Shown here in pieces: positions 22,536-30,955 of a stretch of DNA of 54,220 nt. How positions within the stretch are numbered: the stretch's first letter is position 1; each line of letters begins with the position of its first letter. The position numbers and the translations under genes were made by a program. Under the pieces are notes generated by a model that was not told the origin of the DNA, ran no database searches, and was given only the letters and a program-made list of their open reading frames with translations. The DNA comes from an uncultured bacterium (lineage in GTDB: Bacteria; Cyanobacteriota; Vampirovibrionia; Gastranaerophilales; Gastranaerophilaceae). Where the stretch lies: positions 1-54,220 of the forward strand of contig URYF01000003.1 in NCBI GenBank assembly GCA_900551965.1, in the 5' to 3' direction.

Positions 22536-23618
22536 ATGAAAGATATGTTAGATAAAATTTTACAGATAGAAAAGAAATATAAAGAATTGGGCGAAACCTT
22601 GTCTGATCCTGCCGTAATTCAGGATTATAACAAGTTCAGAGATTTGTCTAAACAAAGAAAATCTATGGAAGAAACCGTCAATCTTTATTATGAATGGAAA
22701 CAGACTACAGAAGCTATTGAAGATGCAAAACAAATGCTTTTTGAAGAAAAAGACGAGGAAATGCGTTCTTTCTTAAAAGCTGAGATGGAAGAAAATGAAT
22801 CAAAAATTCCGGACTTTGAAGAAAGAATGAAGGTTCTTTTATTGCCGCGAGACCCGATGGATGATAAGGATATTATGTTAGAAATCCGAGGCAGTGCAGG
22901 CGGAGATGAAGCAAATATTTTTGCAGGCGATCTTATGCGTATGTATTTGAGATATGCTGATAAAATGGGCTGGCAGACTCAAATATTAAGCAAGACTGAT
23001 TGTGAAGCCGGCGGAGTTTCAGAAGTCATTATTTCAATGAAAGGTGACAGTATTTATTCACGTTTGAAATATGAGTCAGGGGTTCACAGAGTGCAGAGGG
23101 TTCCGGCAACAGAATCTCAAGGCAGGGTTCACACATCAACTGCAACTGTTGCAGTTATGCCGCAGGTTGATGATGTTGAGGTTAATCTTAATATGAATGA
23201 TGTTGAGATTACTACAGCAAGATCAGGCGGTGCAGGCGGTCAAAACGTTAACAAGGTTGAAACCGCCGCCAGAGTATTCCATAAACCTACAGGGATTATG
23301 ATTTTCTGTACGGAAGAACGTTCTCAGCTTCAAAATAAAGAACGTGCTTTGGAAATTTTGAAGGCAAAACTTTATGATATGGAAGTTCAGAAGCAAACAA
23401 AGGAAATCACTGATTTAAGACGTTCTCAGGTTGGGACAGGCGATAGGTCAGAACGTATAAGAACGTATAATTTCCCTCAAGGCAGACTTACAGATCACAG
23501 ATTGAATCACAATTTGAATGTTTGGACTGTAATTGATGGAGAATTAGATGAACTGATTGAATTGTTGATTGAATACGACCAAAAATTAAAGTTAGAAAAG
23601 TTAGCACAGGTAGGTTAA
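22536..23618 (+). CDS. prfA: peptide chain release factor 1
   Basis: 360 aa, the normal RF1 length. The codon-recognition tripeptide is P-A-T (VQRVPATESQGR), which marks RF1 (UAA/UAG) instead of RF2 (S-P-F). The catalytic loop is SGGAGGQNVNKVETA with the universal GGQ. The N-terminal coiled domain and EIRGSAGGDEANIFAGDL are typical. It releases the finished peptide on the ribosome. Its promoter directly abuts the ATG, implying a leaderless transcript; an in-frame ATG at 22545 is a less likely start. It heads the ylxR-infB-rbfA-truB run. Confidence 0.96.
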   Translation: MKDMLDKILQIEKKYKELGETLSDPAVIQDYNKFRDLSKQRKSMEETVNLYYEWKQTTEAIEDAKQMLFEEKDEEMRSFLKAEMEENESKIPDFEERMKVLLLPRDPMDDKDIMLEIRGSAGGDEANIFAGDLMRMYLRYADKMGWQTQILSKTDCEAGGVSEVIISMKGDSIYSRLKYESGVHRVQRVPATESQGRVHTSTATVAVMPQVDDVEVNLNMNDVEITTARSGGAGGQNVNKVETAARVFHKPTGIMIFCTEERSQLQNKERALEILKAKLYDMEVQKQTKEITDLRRSQVGTGDRSERIRTYNFPQGRLTDHRLNHNLNVWTVIDGELDELIELLIEYDQKLKLEKLAQVG

Positions 23619-23624
23619 GGTAAA

Positions 23625-23879
23625 GTGACAGACAGACGATGTGTCAGCTGCTGGCAGGTAAAAGATCGGCAGGATTTAATAAAAATCACAGCAGAAAATA
23701 AAAGCGCAGATGTTGTCATTAACCCGGATTCCTTAACATTTGGCAGATCCGCATATCTTTGCTATAATAAGGCTTGTATAGAGGCGGCTTTTAAAAAAAA
23801 CAGGCTTGCAAAACATTTAAAAGCCTCTGTACCAAACGAATTGAAAGGACAATTACTAGATGAGTTACGAAACAGTTAG
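23625..23879 (+). CDS. ylxR: YlxR (DUF448) family protein
   Basis: 84 aa starting at GTG 23625 (product begins MTDRRCVSCWQVKDRQDLIK), preceded by AAGG. Family features are RRCVSCWQVKDRQDL at the N-terminus, a GRSAYLC motif (normally GRGAYLC), a second Cys after five residues (NKACIEAA), and the basic FKKNRLAKHLK. YlxR is a small RNA-binding-type protein usually found between nusA and infB. Here nusA is missing upstream and prfA takes its place. It overlaps infB by 20 nt. Confidence 0.9.
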   Translation: MTDRRCVSCWQVKDRQDLIKITAENKSADVVINPDSLTFGRSAYLCYNKACIEAAFKKNRLAKHLKASVPNELKGQLLDELRNS

Positions 23880-26412
23880 AATAAGTGAATTAGCAAAAGA
23901 ACTTGGACTTCAAAGTAAAGAAGTTGTAGAAAAGTTCGCACAAATGGGAATTACCGGAAAAACTCATTCAAGTACTGTTACTAAAGATCAAATCAGCAGG
24001 TTAAAAGATTTTATTGCAAATGGCGGAGTTAAAAAGGCTCAAAAGCCGAAAGCTTTTGTTGTGAAAAAAGCTAAACCGGTTGATGCAGCTGCTGAAGATA
24101 AAGCAGAAGATATAAAAAATGAAGACAAAAAGCCTGCTGTTGAAAAAGTTTCTAAAATAGAAAAAGTTGAACGTCCTAAAGTTGAGGTTGTAAAACCGGT
24201 AAGTCGCTTGGAAATTGTCAGACGTGCTCCTAAAAAGTCTCCAGTAACAGAAGGAGTTTCAACAGCAAGACCTGAACGTCCGGCAAGAAAGCCTTACGGC
24301 AAACCGGGCGAAGACAAAAAATTCCCGCCAAGAGGAGAAAGACCGGTTGGGGAACGAAAATTCGCTAAAAGTGGTGATAAACCCGCAGCTTCTGGCGAAG
24401 GTAAAGATTTTGCAGGTAAAAAGCCGCTTCAGCGTCGTATTATTCCGCAAGAGATTTATGATAATAAATCCGGAACTTCAAATTCAAAACGCAGAGTTGA
24501 CGGTAAGAAAAAAGAAAAAGATTTCAATTCTAAAAAAGAGGAACAGGAAAGAATTTCTCTGGAAAAAGCTGCTGCTCAGCACCATAAAAAGAAAGTACAA
24601 AAAGCAGAAGAAATTGAAGAAATTAAACAAATAGTTGTAAATCAGGCAATGACTATTTCAGAATTGTCTGATAAAATTAAAAAAACACCGGCAGAAATTG
24701 TTAAATTCTTAATGCTTAACGGAGTTATGGCAACTGTTAACCAGTTGATTGACGTAGATGTAATTAAAAAAGTTTGTGCTGAATATGATTTGGAAGTTTT
24801 GGAAGAAGATTTAGAAGCTTATATTGAGCAGGAAATGGAAAAAGAAGAAAAAGCCAAAGCTTTAACCGAAGTTGATAAAAAGTTATTAAAAAGACGTGCT
24901 CCTGTTATCAGTATTATGGGTCACGTTGACCACGGTAAAACCACATTGCTTGACAGTATCAGGGCTTCAAAACATAAAATTGTATCTACTGAGGTTGGTG
25001 GAATCACACAATCTATCGGTGCCTACACTGTTTATTTAGGTGACAACAACGATAAGAAAATCGTATTCCTTGATACTCCGGGGCACGAAGCTTTTACAGA
25101 AATGAGAGCTCGTGGTGCTAAGGCTACAGATATTGCAATTTTGGTTGTGGCTGCAGATGACGGTATTATGCCGCAGACCATTGAAGCCATTAACCATGCT
25201 AAAGCTGCAGAAATCCCTATTATTGTTGCTGTTAACAAAATTGATAAGCCGGGCGCAAATCCTGATAAAGTATTACAGCAATTGACAGAGCACGGGCTTG
25301 TTCCGGAAGATTGGGGCGGAGATACTATTGTTGTTAAAGTTTCAGCTCTTCAAGGCTCCGGTATTGATGAGTTGTTAGAATACATTCTGCTTGTTGCTGA
25401 TGTTCAGGATTTGAAAGCTAACCCTAAAGCGGAAGCTTCAGGGGTTGTTATTGAAGCTAATCTTGATAAAGGTAAAGGACCTGTTGCAACGTTGTTGGTT
25501 CAAAACGGAACCTTAAGAGCTGGTAACTGTATCGTTGTTGGTAATGCCTGTGGCAGAGTAAGAGCATTATTATCAGATAGCGGCGAAAGGATTCAAAAGG
25601 CTGAACCTTCAACGCCTGTTGAGATTTTAGGTTTGTCAGAAGTTCCTCAAGCAGGTGATTATTTCGAAGTAGTTAAAAACGAAAAAGAAATGAAGGCGAT
25701 TGTTGCAGACAGAAAAGAAAAAGAACGCGATAAGAGATTGGAAGCTATGCTGCCGGCTCATATCAGACGTGAATCTGTTGCCGGCGATGATGCTATTCCG
25801 CAATTGAATTTGATTATTAAAGCTAATACTCACGGTTCAGCGGAAGCAGTTGCTCAAGCTATTGCCGGTGTTGAATCTAAAGAAATTACAACAAAAATTA
25901 TTCACGTTGGTGTTGGTGATATCTCAGAAGCCGATGTTATGCTTGCATCAGCTTCAAATGCTTTAATTTTAGGATTTACGGTTAAAGAAGATTCTAATGC
26001 TATGGCATCTGCTGAGCGCGAAGGGGTAACAATTAAAAAATATGATATTATTTATCAGTTGTTAGAAGATATTGAAAAAACATTGTTATCATTGCTTGAA
26101 CCTGAAGTTAAAGAGGTTGAGCTTGGTAAGGCTGAAGTTCGTCAGGTATTTACTATTGGTAAAACCAATAAAATTGCGGGCTGCTATGTTCTTGAAGGTA
26201 AAATTGTACGTTCAAAAGATGCTGTTCTTATTAGAAACGGTGAAGAAATATTCCGTGGGGCAATTGATCAATTGAAACGATTCAAGGATGATGTTAAAGA
26301 AGTTGCCCAAGGTTTTGAATGCGGTATTTCATTCAGCAAGTTTAATGATATTCAAGAAGGTGATATCATTGAGGTTTCGACAACAGAAGAGGTTGAAAGA
26401 AAGAGTTTATAA
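23860..26412 (+). CDS. infB: translation initiation factor IF-2
   Basis: 850 aa. N-terminal IF2-N helical module (ISELAKELGLQSKEVVEKFAQ-like start, residues about 3-24), a long Lys/Pro/Arg/Glu-rich linker (about 60-245), a second IF2-N module (AMTISELSDKIKKTPAEIVK), then the GTPase: GHVDHGKTTLLD (G1), DTPGHEAF (G3), NKIDKPGANPD (G4) and SALQG (G5). Domains II, III and IV follow to IEVSTTEEVERKSL. IF-2 brings fMet-tRNA to the 30S subunit and promotes subunit joining. AAGGA lies 10 nt before the ATG inside ylxR. No truncation seen. Confidence 0.96.
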   Translation: MSYETVRISELAKELGLQSKEVVEKFAQMGITGKTHSSTVTKDQISRLKDFIANGGVKKAQKPKAFVVKKAKPVDAAAEDKAEDIKNEDKKPAVEKVSKIEKVERPKVEVVKPVSRLEIVRRAPKKSPVTEGVSTARPERPARKPYGKPGEDKKFPPRGERPVGERKFAKSGDKPAASGEGKDFAGKKPLQRRIIPQEIYDNKSGTSNSKRRVDGKKKEKDFNSKKEEQERISLEKAAAQHHKKKVQKAEEIEEIKQIVVNQAMTISELSDKIKKTPAEIVKFLMLNGVMATVNQLIDVDVIKKVCAEYDLEVLEEDLEAYIEQEMEKEEKAKALTEVDKKLLKRRAPVISIMGHVDHGKTTLLDSIRASKHKIVSTEVGGITQSIGAYTVYLGDNNDKKIVFLDTPGHEAFTEMRARGAKATDIAILVVAADDGIMPQTIEAINHAKAAEIPIIVAVNKIDKPGANPDKVLQQLTEHGLVPEDWGGDTIVVKVSALQGSGIDELLEYILLVADVQDLKANPKAEASGVVIEANLDKGKGPVATLLVQNGTLRAGNCIVVGNACGRVRALLSDSGERIQKAEPSTPVEILGLSEVPQAGDYFEVVKNEKEMKAIVADRKEKERDKRLEAMLPAHIRRESVAGDDAIPQLNLIIKANTHGSAEAVAQAIAGVESKEITTKIIHVGVGDISEADVMLASASNALILGFTVKEDSNAMASAEREGVTIKKYDIIYQLLEDIEKTLLSLLEPEVKEVELGKAEVRQVFTIGKTNKIAGCYVLEGKIVRSKDAVLIRNGEEIFRGAIDQLKRFKDDVKEVAQGFECGISFSKFNDIQEGDIIEVSTTEEVERKSL

Positions 26413-26417
26413 GTCCT

Positions 26418-26666
26418 ATGATAGCAGCTGTTCAATCATATAGTCAAAATAATAATTTTGCTCCCGGTTTTGGTGCTAAGTTTCCAAAACGCAAGGTTAT
26501 TGTAGAATGCTTGGGCGGGAAGCAGGTTACAATTGATAAACCAATTGTAAAACCGGTCAAAGCGGATTCTTTGCTTGAAAATATGAAACATATGTTTTTT
26601 GAGGCATTTCCTAAGCTGGATCCTGAGTATAAAAAAGTTTTTGGTAAATTAGATAAAAAGGTGTAG
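26418..26666 (+). CDS. 82-aa lineage-specific protein between infB and rbfA
   Basis: 82 aa, starting 5 nt after the infB stop and ending 3 nt before the rbfA ATG. The N-terminal part is Ser/Gln/Asn-rich, with QSYSQNNNFAPGFGAKFPKR; the C-terminal part is a helix (LLENMKHMFFEAFPKL) plus a basic end. No signal peptide, no known domain. The tight spacing on both sides shows that it is translated as part of the operon. An overlapping antisense frame (26444-26902) is best ignored. A role with ribosome maturation is suggested only by position. Many other bacteria have infB directly followed by rbfA. Confidence 0.75.
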   Translation: MIAAVQSYSQNNNFAPGFGAKFPKRKVIVECLGGKQVTIDKPIVKPVKADSLLENMKHMFFEAFPKLDPEYKKVFGKLDKKV

Positions 26667-26669
26667 AAT

Positions 26670-27014
26670 ATGACATTACGAAACGAAAGAGTTAGAAAAG
26701 AACTAATGCGCGATATTTCTGAAATATTAAGAAAAGAAATCCGGGGTTTGGAAGGTGTTGTGTCTATTATTGATGTAGAAGTTGCACATGATAATTCTTT
26801 TGCAAAAGTTATATACAGCGTGCTTGGATCTGAAGAACAGGTGGCAAAATCAAAGGCTGTTATTGAAAAAAATACTTCAAATATTCGATACCATGTTGGC
26901 AAAATGCTTCGTCTAAGATTGACTCCTGAATTGAGGTTTGTTTATTCCAACGGACTTGAAGAAGGAGCCAGAGTTACCGAGCTTATCAATAAGATTTCAC
27001 GCGGTGAATTGTAA
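26670..27014 (+). CDS. rbfA: ribosome-binding factor A
   Basis: 114 aa, typical. KH-type fold signatures: RNERVRKELMRDISEILRKE at the N-terminus, VVSIIDVEVAHDNSFAKVIYS in the middle, and the conserved RYHVGKMLRLRLTPELRFVY near residues 72-91. RbfA binds the 5' end helix of 16S rRNA and is needed for 30S maturation, working with RsgA, whose gene lies elsewhere in this window. Spacing of 3 nt from the 82-aa gene and 74 nt to truB. Confidence 0.94.
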   Translation: MTLRNERVRKELMRDISEILRKEIRGLEGVVSIIDVEVAHDNSFAKVIYSVLGSEEQVAKSKAVIEKNTSNIRYHVGKMLRLRLTPELRFVYSNGLEEGARVTELINKISRGEL

Positions 27015-27088
27015 TTTTCTTGAGGCTGACTTTTAAGGTCTGATACGGGGTTTGCCTTACGGATGGAGTATTGAGAGGTAGATTAAAG

Positions 27089-27979
27089 ATGTCTGATAAA
27101 GATAAAAATTTATCACTGTTCGGGTTTATCAATGTTAATAAACCTAAGGGTTTGACTTCTCATGACGTTGTTGCAAGGCTTCGCAGGGTTACTAAAATCA
27201 AACAAATTGGACATACGGGAACTTTAGATCCGTTTGCTGTTGGAGTTTTGCCTGTTTGTATCGGAAAAGCTACAAGGCTTATTGAGTATTTGAATGATGA
27301 CAAAGAATATTTGGCAACTGTTCAATTTGGTAAAAATACCGATACTTATGATTTAGATGGGGTTGTAACAGAAGAGTTTGATAGAAAAGTTAATGAAACT
27401 GAAATGCTCCGGGCTTTAAAATCTTTTGAAGGCGAAATCTTTCAAATGCCACCGATTTATTCTGCAATAAAAGTTAAAGGTAAAAAACTTTATGATTATG
27501 CCAGAGCAGGTGAAGCTGTTGATATTCAACCTCGAAAAGTCACTATTTCAAAAATTGAATTGAAAGATTTTGACTACGAAAATCAATGTGCAAAGATTCT
27601 TGTGGCATGCTCAAAAGGGACATATATCAGATCAATTGCTTATGATTTGGGTAAAGAGCTTTCTTGCGGCGGGTTTTTAATCGGGCTTGAGCGGACAAAG
27701 GCGGGAAACTTCAAAATCGCAGATTCTTTGGATTTAGATGCGCTTAACGAGTTTGAAGATGTTGCAAAAAATATTATAAACCCTGTAAATGTTATTGAAA
27801 AAACTTCGTATGAACTTAAAAAACCTGATTTAGACAGAGTTTTGCATGGTATGAGTATAATAAATCCGGGGTTTGAAAATTCAGATATTGTAATTTTAGT
27901 TTATAGTGGTAAAATATATGCTATAGGTGTGGTAGAACAAGACAAAATTTTGGTCAAAAAAGTATTTGAGGTATTATGA
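27089..27979 (+). CDS. truB: tRNA pseudouridine(55) synthase
   Basis: 296 aa from ATG 27089 (product begins MSDKDKNLSLFGFINVNKP); GAGAGG lies 10 nt upstream. The frame could be read from TTG 27071 but that would include the ribosome binding site. The catalytic Asp is in HTGTLDPFAVGVLPVCIGKA. Other TruB blocks are NVNKPKGLTSHDVVARLRR, QMPPIYSAIKVKGKKLYDYA and CSKGTYIRSIAYDLG. It isomerises U55 in the T-loop of tRNAs. It shares ATGA with the DUF2993-type gene downstream. Confidence 0.95.
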   Translation: MSDKDKNLSLFGFINVNKPKGLTSHDVVARLRRVTKIKQIGHTGTLDPFAVGVLPVCIGKATRLIEYLNDDKEYLATVQFGKNTDTYDLDGVVTEEFDRKVNETEMLRALKSFEGEIFQMPPIYSAIKVKGKKLYDYARAGEAVDIQPRKVTISKIELKDFDYENQCAKILVACSKGTYIRSIAYDLGKELSCGGFLIGLERTKAGNFKIADSLDLDALNEFEDVAKNIINPVNVIEKTSYELKKPDLDRVLHGMSIINPGFENSDIVILVYSGKIYAIGVVEQDKILVKKVFEVL

Positions 27980-28824
27980 AAAAGATTATTTTATTATTAG
28001 GTTTATTATTGGTTGCAAACTCAACAGCATTTGCTGATTGTGATTACGAGTGTGTTGCACCTTATAATATGAATACTAAATTCAGAACAATTATGAGTGC
28101 TGCAACAGGCGCTAATTCTATAACTGAGAAAAAAGTTGAATCAATTTTAGAAAAAGAAGTTTTAAAAATTGGTTCTGCAGAGGAGTTAAAAATAGATTTG
28201 GACTCTTTCAGTCCCAGAGATTTGAAAAACGGTATTTTTAAATCTATGGAATTGACTGCAAAAGATGTTGTCGTTAATGATATTAGTTTAACTTCATTAC
28301 ATTTGAAATCTCTTTGTAACTTTAACTATATCAAACAATCCGGTGATGAAGTTGTTTTTATGGAAGCGTTGCCGATGTCTTTTGATATGACGATGACACA
28401 GAGCGCTGTTAATAAAACATTGAAGCATGAACAATATCTTAAAGTTATAAATGATTTTAATAATATGGCTTCATCTTATGGGCTGGGTGTTAAAATTTCA
28501 TCAACAAGAATTGCTATTAAAAATGGAAAATTTTACTATATAATCGGGTTTGAACTTCCGTTTGTCAGAAATGAACAAAAAATTGTTTTAGATACTGATT
28601 TGAGAGTTAAAAATGGAAAAATTGACTTTTATAATACAAAATTAGTGTCAGGTCGTTTCAACCTTGATATGAAAAGACTTGATTTTATTATGAATTACTT
28701 AAATCCGTTAGATTTTTCTGTTAATATTTTGAAAAATAAAGATGCAAAAGTTTCTGTTAAAAATATTGATATTAAAAATAATGTAATAATTACAGACGGA
28801 ATTATTGTAATTCCGAAAGATTAA
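27976..28824 (+). CDS. DUF2993 (LmeA-like) exported lipid-binding-type protein
   Basis: 282 aa with a clear signal peptide (KKIILLLGLLLVANSTAFA). The mature part follows the LmeA/DUF2993 layout: a helix ITEKKVESILEKEVLK, a Leu/Val/Ile-rich beta array (IFKSMELTAKDVVVNDISLT, LHLKSLCNFNYI, FDMTMTQSAVNKTLK), and paired beta strands at the end (VSVKNIDIKNNVIITDGIIV). Proteins of this family bind phospholipids or mannosides at the envelope; cyanobacteria carry several. ATGA overlap with truB indicates coupling. The first Cys residues of the mature chain (DCDYECVAP) could form a disulphide. Family assignment is by pattern only. Confidence 0.6.
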   Translation: MKKIILLLGLLLVANSTAFADCDYECVAPYNMNTKFRTIMSAATGANSITEKKVESILEKEVLKIGSAEELKIDLDSFSPRDLKNGIFKSMELTAKDVVVNDISLTSLHLKSLCNFNYIKQSGDEVVFMEALPMSFDMTMTQSAVNKTLKHEQYLKVINDFNNMASSYGLGVKISSTRIAIKNGKFYYIIGFELPFVRNEQKIVLDTDLRVKNGKIDFYNTKLVSGRFNLDMKRLDFIMNYLNPLDFSVNILKNKDAKVSVKNIDIKNNVIITDGIIVIPKD

Positions 28825-28840
28825 TAAAGGATATTTTCTT

Positions 28841-29446
28841 ATGAATAAAAATCAAAAAGTTCTTTTGTTGTTTATAGGTTTTTGTATGATTGTGGTTGTT
28901 GGCGTAATCGCGTTTAACGTGTTGATGCCAAAACCTGAAATTAAGCCTGATGAGGTCAAGGTTTCAGAACGTTCTGTTCAGGAAGAGGTTGTAGAAGAAC
29001 GTAAACCTGAGGTTAAGGAAAAAGAATATGTTAATGTTTATTTCATAGGAAAAAATGAGCATAATGAAGAAGTCTATAAGGCTGTAAAACGTGAATATAG
29101 TAAAGATATTGACGGTTCAAAAATTAAATTTGCGGTTGTATCTTTGATTCGCGGTCCAAAACCTGAAGAAAAGCAGCATGGTGTTTATACAGAAGTTCCA
29201 TCTGGATCGGATATTATAAATATCACAGAGCAGCCGGATAAGGTTGTGGTTAATTTGAATTCTGCTTTTGTTACAGGCGGCGGGACAGAAAGCCTTTATA
29301 AAAGACTTTATCAGCTGATAAAAACAGTCCGTTTAAATTCAAACCTTCCGGTTTATCTTTATATTGACGGACAAAGAGCCGATGTTGTCGGCGGCGAAGG
29401 TATAATGCTTTCTCAACCGTTGAGCAACACATCATTAGATAATTAG
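28841..29446 (+). CDS. GerMN-domain membrane-anchored protein
   Basis: 201 aa. A single N-terminal membrane helix (VLLLFIGFCMIVVVGVIAFN) is followed by a charged Lys/Glu/Val/Pro linker (residues about 35-65) and a GerMN domain: VNVYFIGKNEHNEEVYKAVKR, KFAVVSLIRGPKPEEKQHGV, TEVPSGSDIINI, KVVVNLNSAFV and a C-terminal LPVYLYIDGQRADVVGG. GerMN domains occur in spore germination proteins and in many non-spore-forming lineages as envelope proteins. AAAGGA precedes the ATG and a strong terminator follows, so this is the last gene of the prfA-ylxR-infB run. Confidence 0.85.
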   Translation: MNKNQKVLLLFIGFCMIVVVGVIAFNVLMPKPEIKPDEVKVSERSVQEEVVEERKPEVKEKEYVNVYFIGKNEHNEEVYKAVKREYSKDIDGSKIKFAVVSLIRGPKPEEKQHGVYTEVPSGSDIINITEQPDKVVVNLNSAFVTGGGTESLYKRLYQLIKTVRLNSNLPVYLYIDGQRADVVGGEGIMLSQPLSNTSLDN

Positions 29447-29454
29447 TTATATTG

Positions 29455-29479
29455 CCCTCTCTATTATGAGAGGGTTTTT
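29455..29479 (+). terminator. intrinsic terminator ending the infB/truB operon
   Basis: Perfect 7-bp stem CCCTCTC/GAGAGGG, loop TATTAT, then TTTTT. Confidence 0.9.
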
Positions 29480-29498
29480 GCGGGTTAGTAAATAAAAT

Positions 29499-29771
29499 AT
29501 GGAAGTTAAGAAAGATTTAGATTATTATTTGAACTTGGATTGGACACTTATAGAAGGTCAGGATTTGGATTTTGACGGAAATCCTTATTTCTATATTGAG
29601 ATTAAAGAAATCCCAAGTTTTACGTTTTGTGCAAAAACTTTGGCAAGGGCAAGGGAAAATTATAAACGTCAATTGAAATTATCACTGCAGGTAATGTTGG
29701 AGTGTGGAGAGCACATCGTTGAACCCGGAGAAGAACCGGATGAACCTGATTGGGAAAGCCTTTGTCCGTAA
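29499..29771 (+). CDS. HicB-like solitary protein
   Basis: 90 aa. The pattern resembles the partial RNase H fold of HicB antitoxins: paired beta strands (WTLIEGQDLDFDGNPYFYIE, then IKEIPSFTFCAKTL), a helix with alternating charged residues (ARARENYKRQLKLSLQVMLE), and an acidic Pro-rich tail (GEHIVEPGEEPDEPD), which corresponds to the GEPIPEP segment of HicB. No DNA-binding domain and no HicA-type partner are encoded beside it. It is convergent with DUF3137 across 12 bp. A weak ribosome binding site precedes the ATG. Function other than toxin-antitoxin is likely. Confidence 0.5.
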   Translation: MEVKKDLDYYLNLDWTLIEGQDLDFDGNPYFYIEIKEIPSFTFCAKTLARARENYKRQLKLSLQVMLECGEHIVEPGEEPDEPDWESLCP

Positions 29772-29783
29772 GATGACAGTTTA

Positions 29784-30950
29784 TTATAATCCTGTTTTGT
29801 TATCCAGTTTTAAGTAGTCTATAATTTTGTAGACTGCTGTTATTTCGTTGTAGAAATTGTTGACCTCTGTTTGGTTTCTGACATCATGAAATACGCTTCC
29901 AAACTCAAATAGGTCTTTTTTTGTATGGATAGCTATGTAAATTTTATTTTTGTAGAATGAGCATTTTAATTTATTTGTTCCAAATGCGGTTTTCAGGTTG
30001 TTAAATCTTTCAATAAAACCTGTTGTCAGCAGGTATCGCCCTTCAACTTGATCAGAGGAATAAGCGTTAAATTTTTTGTTGATTTCTGGGTCTTCAAGTT
30101 TTATTTTTTCAAACTTTTCACTGGTTGAATATTTGTTTATGCCCCATTTTATTGAGCCAATTGTTGCAGCAAATAGTACTATGCTATTGAAGAAGTTTCT
30201 CCAATTCTTGCTTATAACACTATGGATGATAAAAAATATTGTCATAATGAGCATGATTGTTGCTGAAATTCCAAATATTATGGGCGCATAAATTCCTGTA
30301 TTCATATCATATTTTGTAGTGAGAAGTGTTGTATTTTTAACTGTTTTATTTGAATCTATTACAAGTAATACACCTTTGAATAGTGTATCTTTTGATTTTG
30401 AAGTTTCTCTTATCAAGTCGCATTCTATTATTTTGAAAAATAAATCTTGATATACTCCGGAAAATGTGTCATCAGTTGATAAGCTATTTGTTTGGAAATC
30501 ATCAAATAACTCGCAATTCAAAATTTCATCAAGAGGCAGTCCTCCATGTTCCCCGCAATAATCCACAGTTCCGATAGATTTTATTAAGATTGGTAATAGT
30601 TCGTTTTTTAATTCTTTTTTGAAATTTTTATCAGTATTTTTAATAAAAGCTAGTAATAATGGTAATCCAATACCTAAGTAAGCTATAATTATGCATGGAA
30701 GAATTACGGAAATTGTGAAAAATACACTGTAATAATTGTCCGGGAATATATTTTTCCCTGAATCATTTAAATAACACATAACTGGAAAAGTTATTGCTAA
30801 TAAAAGTGTTATTGAAAAAAATAGTAAATGTATTTTTATCTTGTTTTTTAGTTTTTTTAATAAGTTTTTTCTTTTTTCTTCGAATTCAGAAAGCAGCGGA
30901 TAGCAGTTTTCTATATACGTATTGTAATACTCTGTTGTTATATTTTTCAT
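29784..30950 (-). CDS. DUF3137 family membrane protein
   Basis: 388 aa. Membrane segments at about 43-60 and 78-100 near the N-terminus, and two more around 220-270. The family regions are TDDTFSGVYQDLFFKIIECDL (residues about 160-180), TLFKGVLLVID (about 189-199), and the stretch KIKLEDPEINKKFNAYSSDQ with VEGRYLLTTGFIERF. The end KNKIYIAIHTKKDLFEFG also matches. DUF3137 proteins have unknown function. The start is 5 nt after the P-loop kinase stop and its GGAG lies inside that gene. The two are therefore one minus-strand operon. Confidence 0.75.
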   Translation of the reverse strand: MKNITTEYYNTYIENCYPLLSEFEEKRKNLLKKLKNKIKIHLLFFSITLLLAITFPVMCYLNDSGKNIFPDNYYSVFFTISVILPCIIIAYLGIGLPLLLAFIKNTDKNFKKELKNELLPILIKSIGTVDYCGEHGGLPLDEILNCELFDDFQTNSLSTDDTFSGVYQDLFFKIIECDLIRETSKSKDTLFKGVLLVIDSNKTVKNTTLLTTKYDMNTGIYAPIIFGISATIMLIMTIFFIIHSVISKNWRNFFNSIVLFAATIGSIKWGINKYSTSEKFEKIKLEDPEINKKFNAYSSDQVEGRYLLTTGFIERFNNLKTAFGTNKLKCSFYKNKIYIAIHTKKDLFEFGSVFHDVRNQTEVNNFYNEITAVYKIIDYLKLDNKTGL

Positions 30951-30955
30951 TTTTA

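Noticed and set aside
26444..26902. 152-aa minus-strand frame across the 82-aa gene and rbfA
   Set aside because: rbfA is certain on the plus strand and the antisense frame has no recognisable domain.
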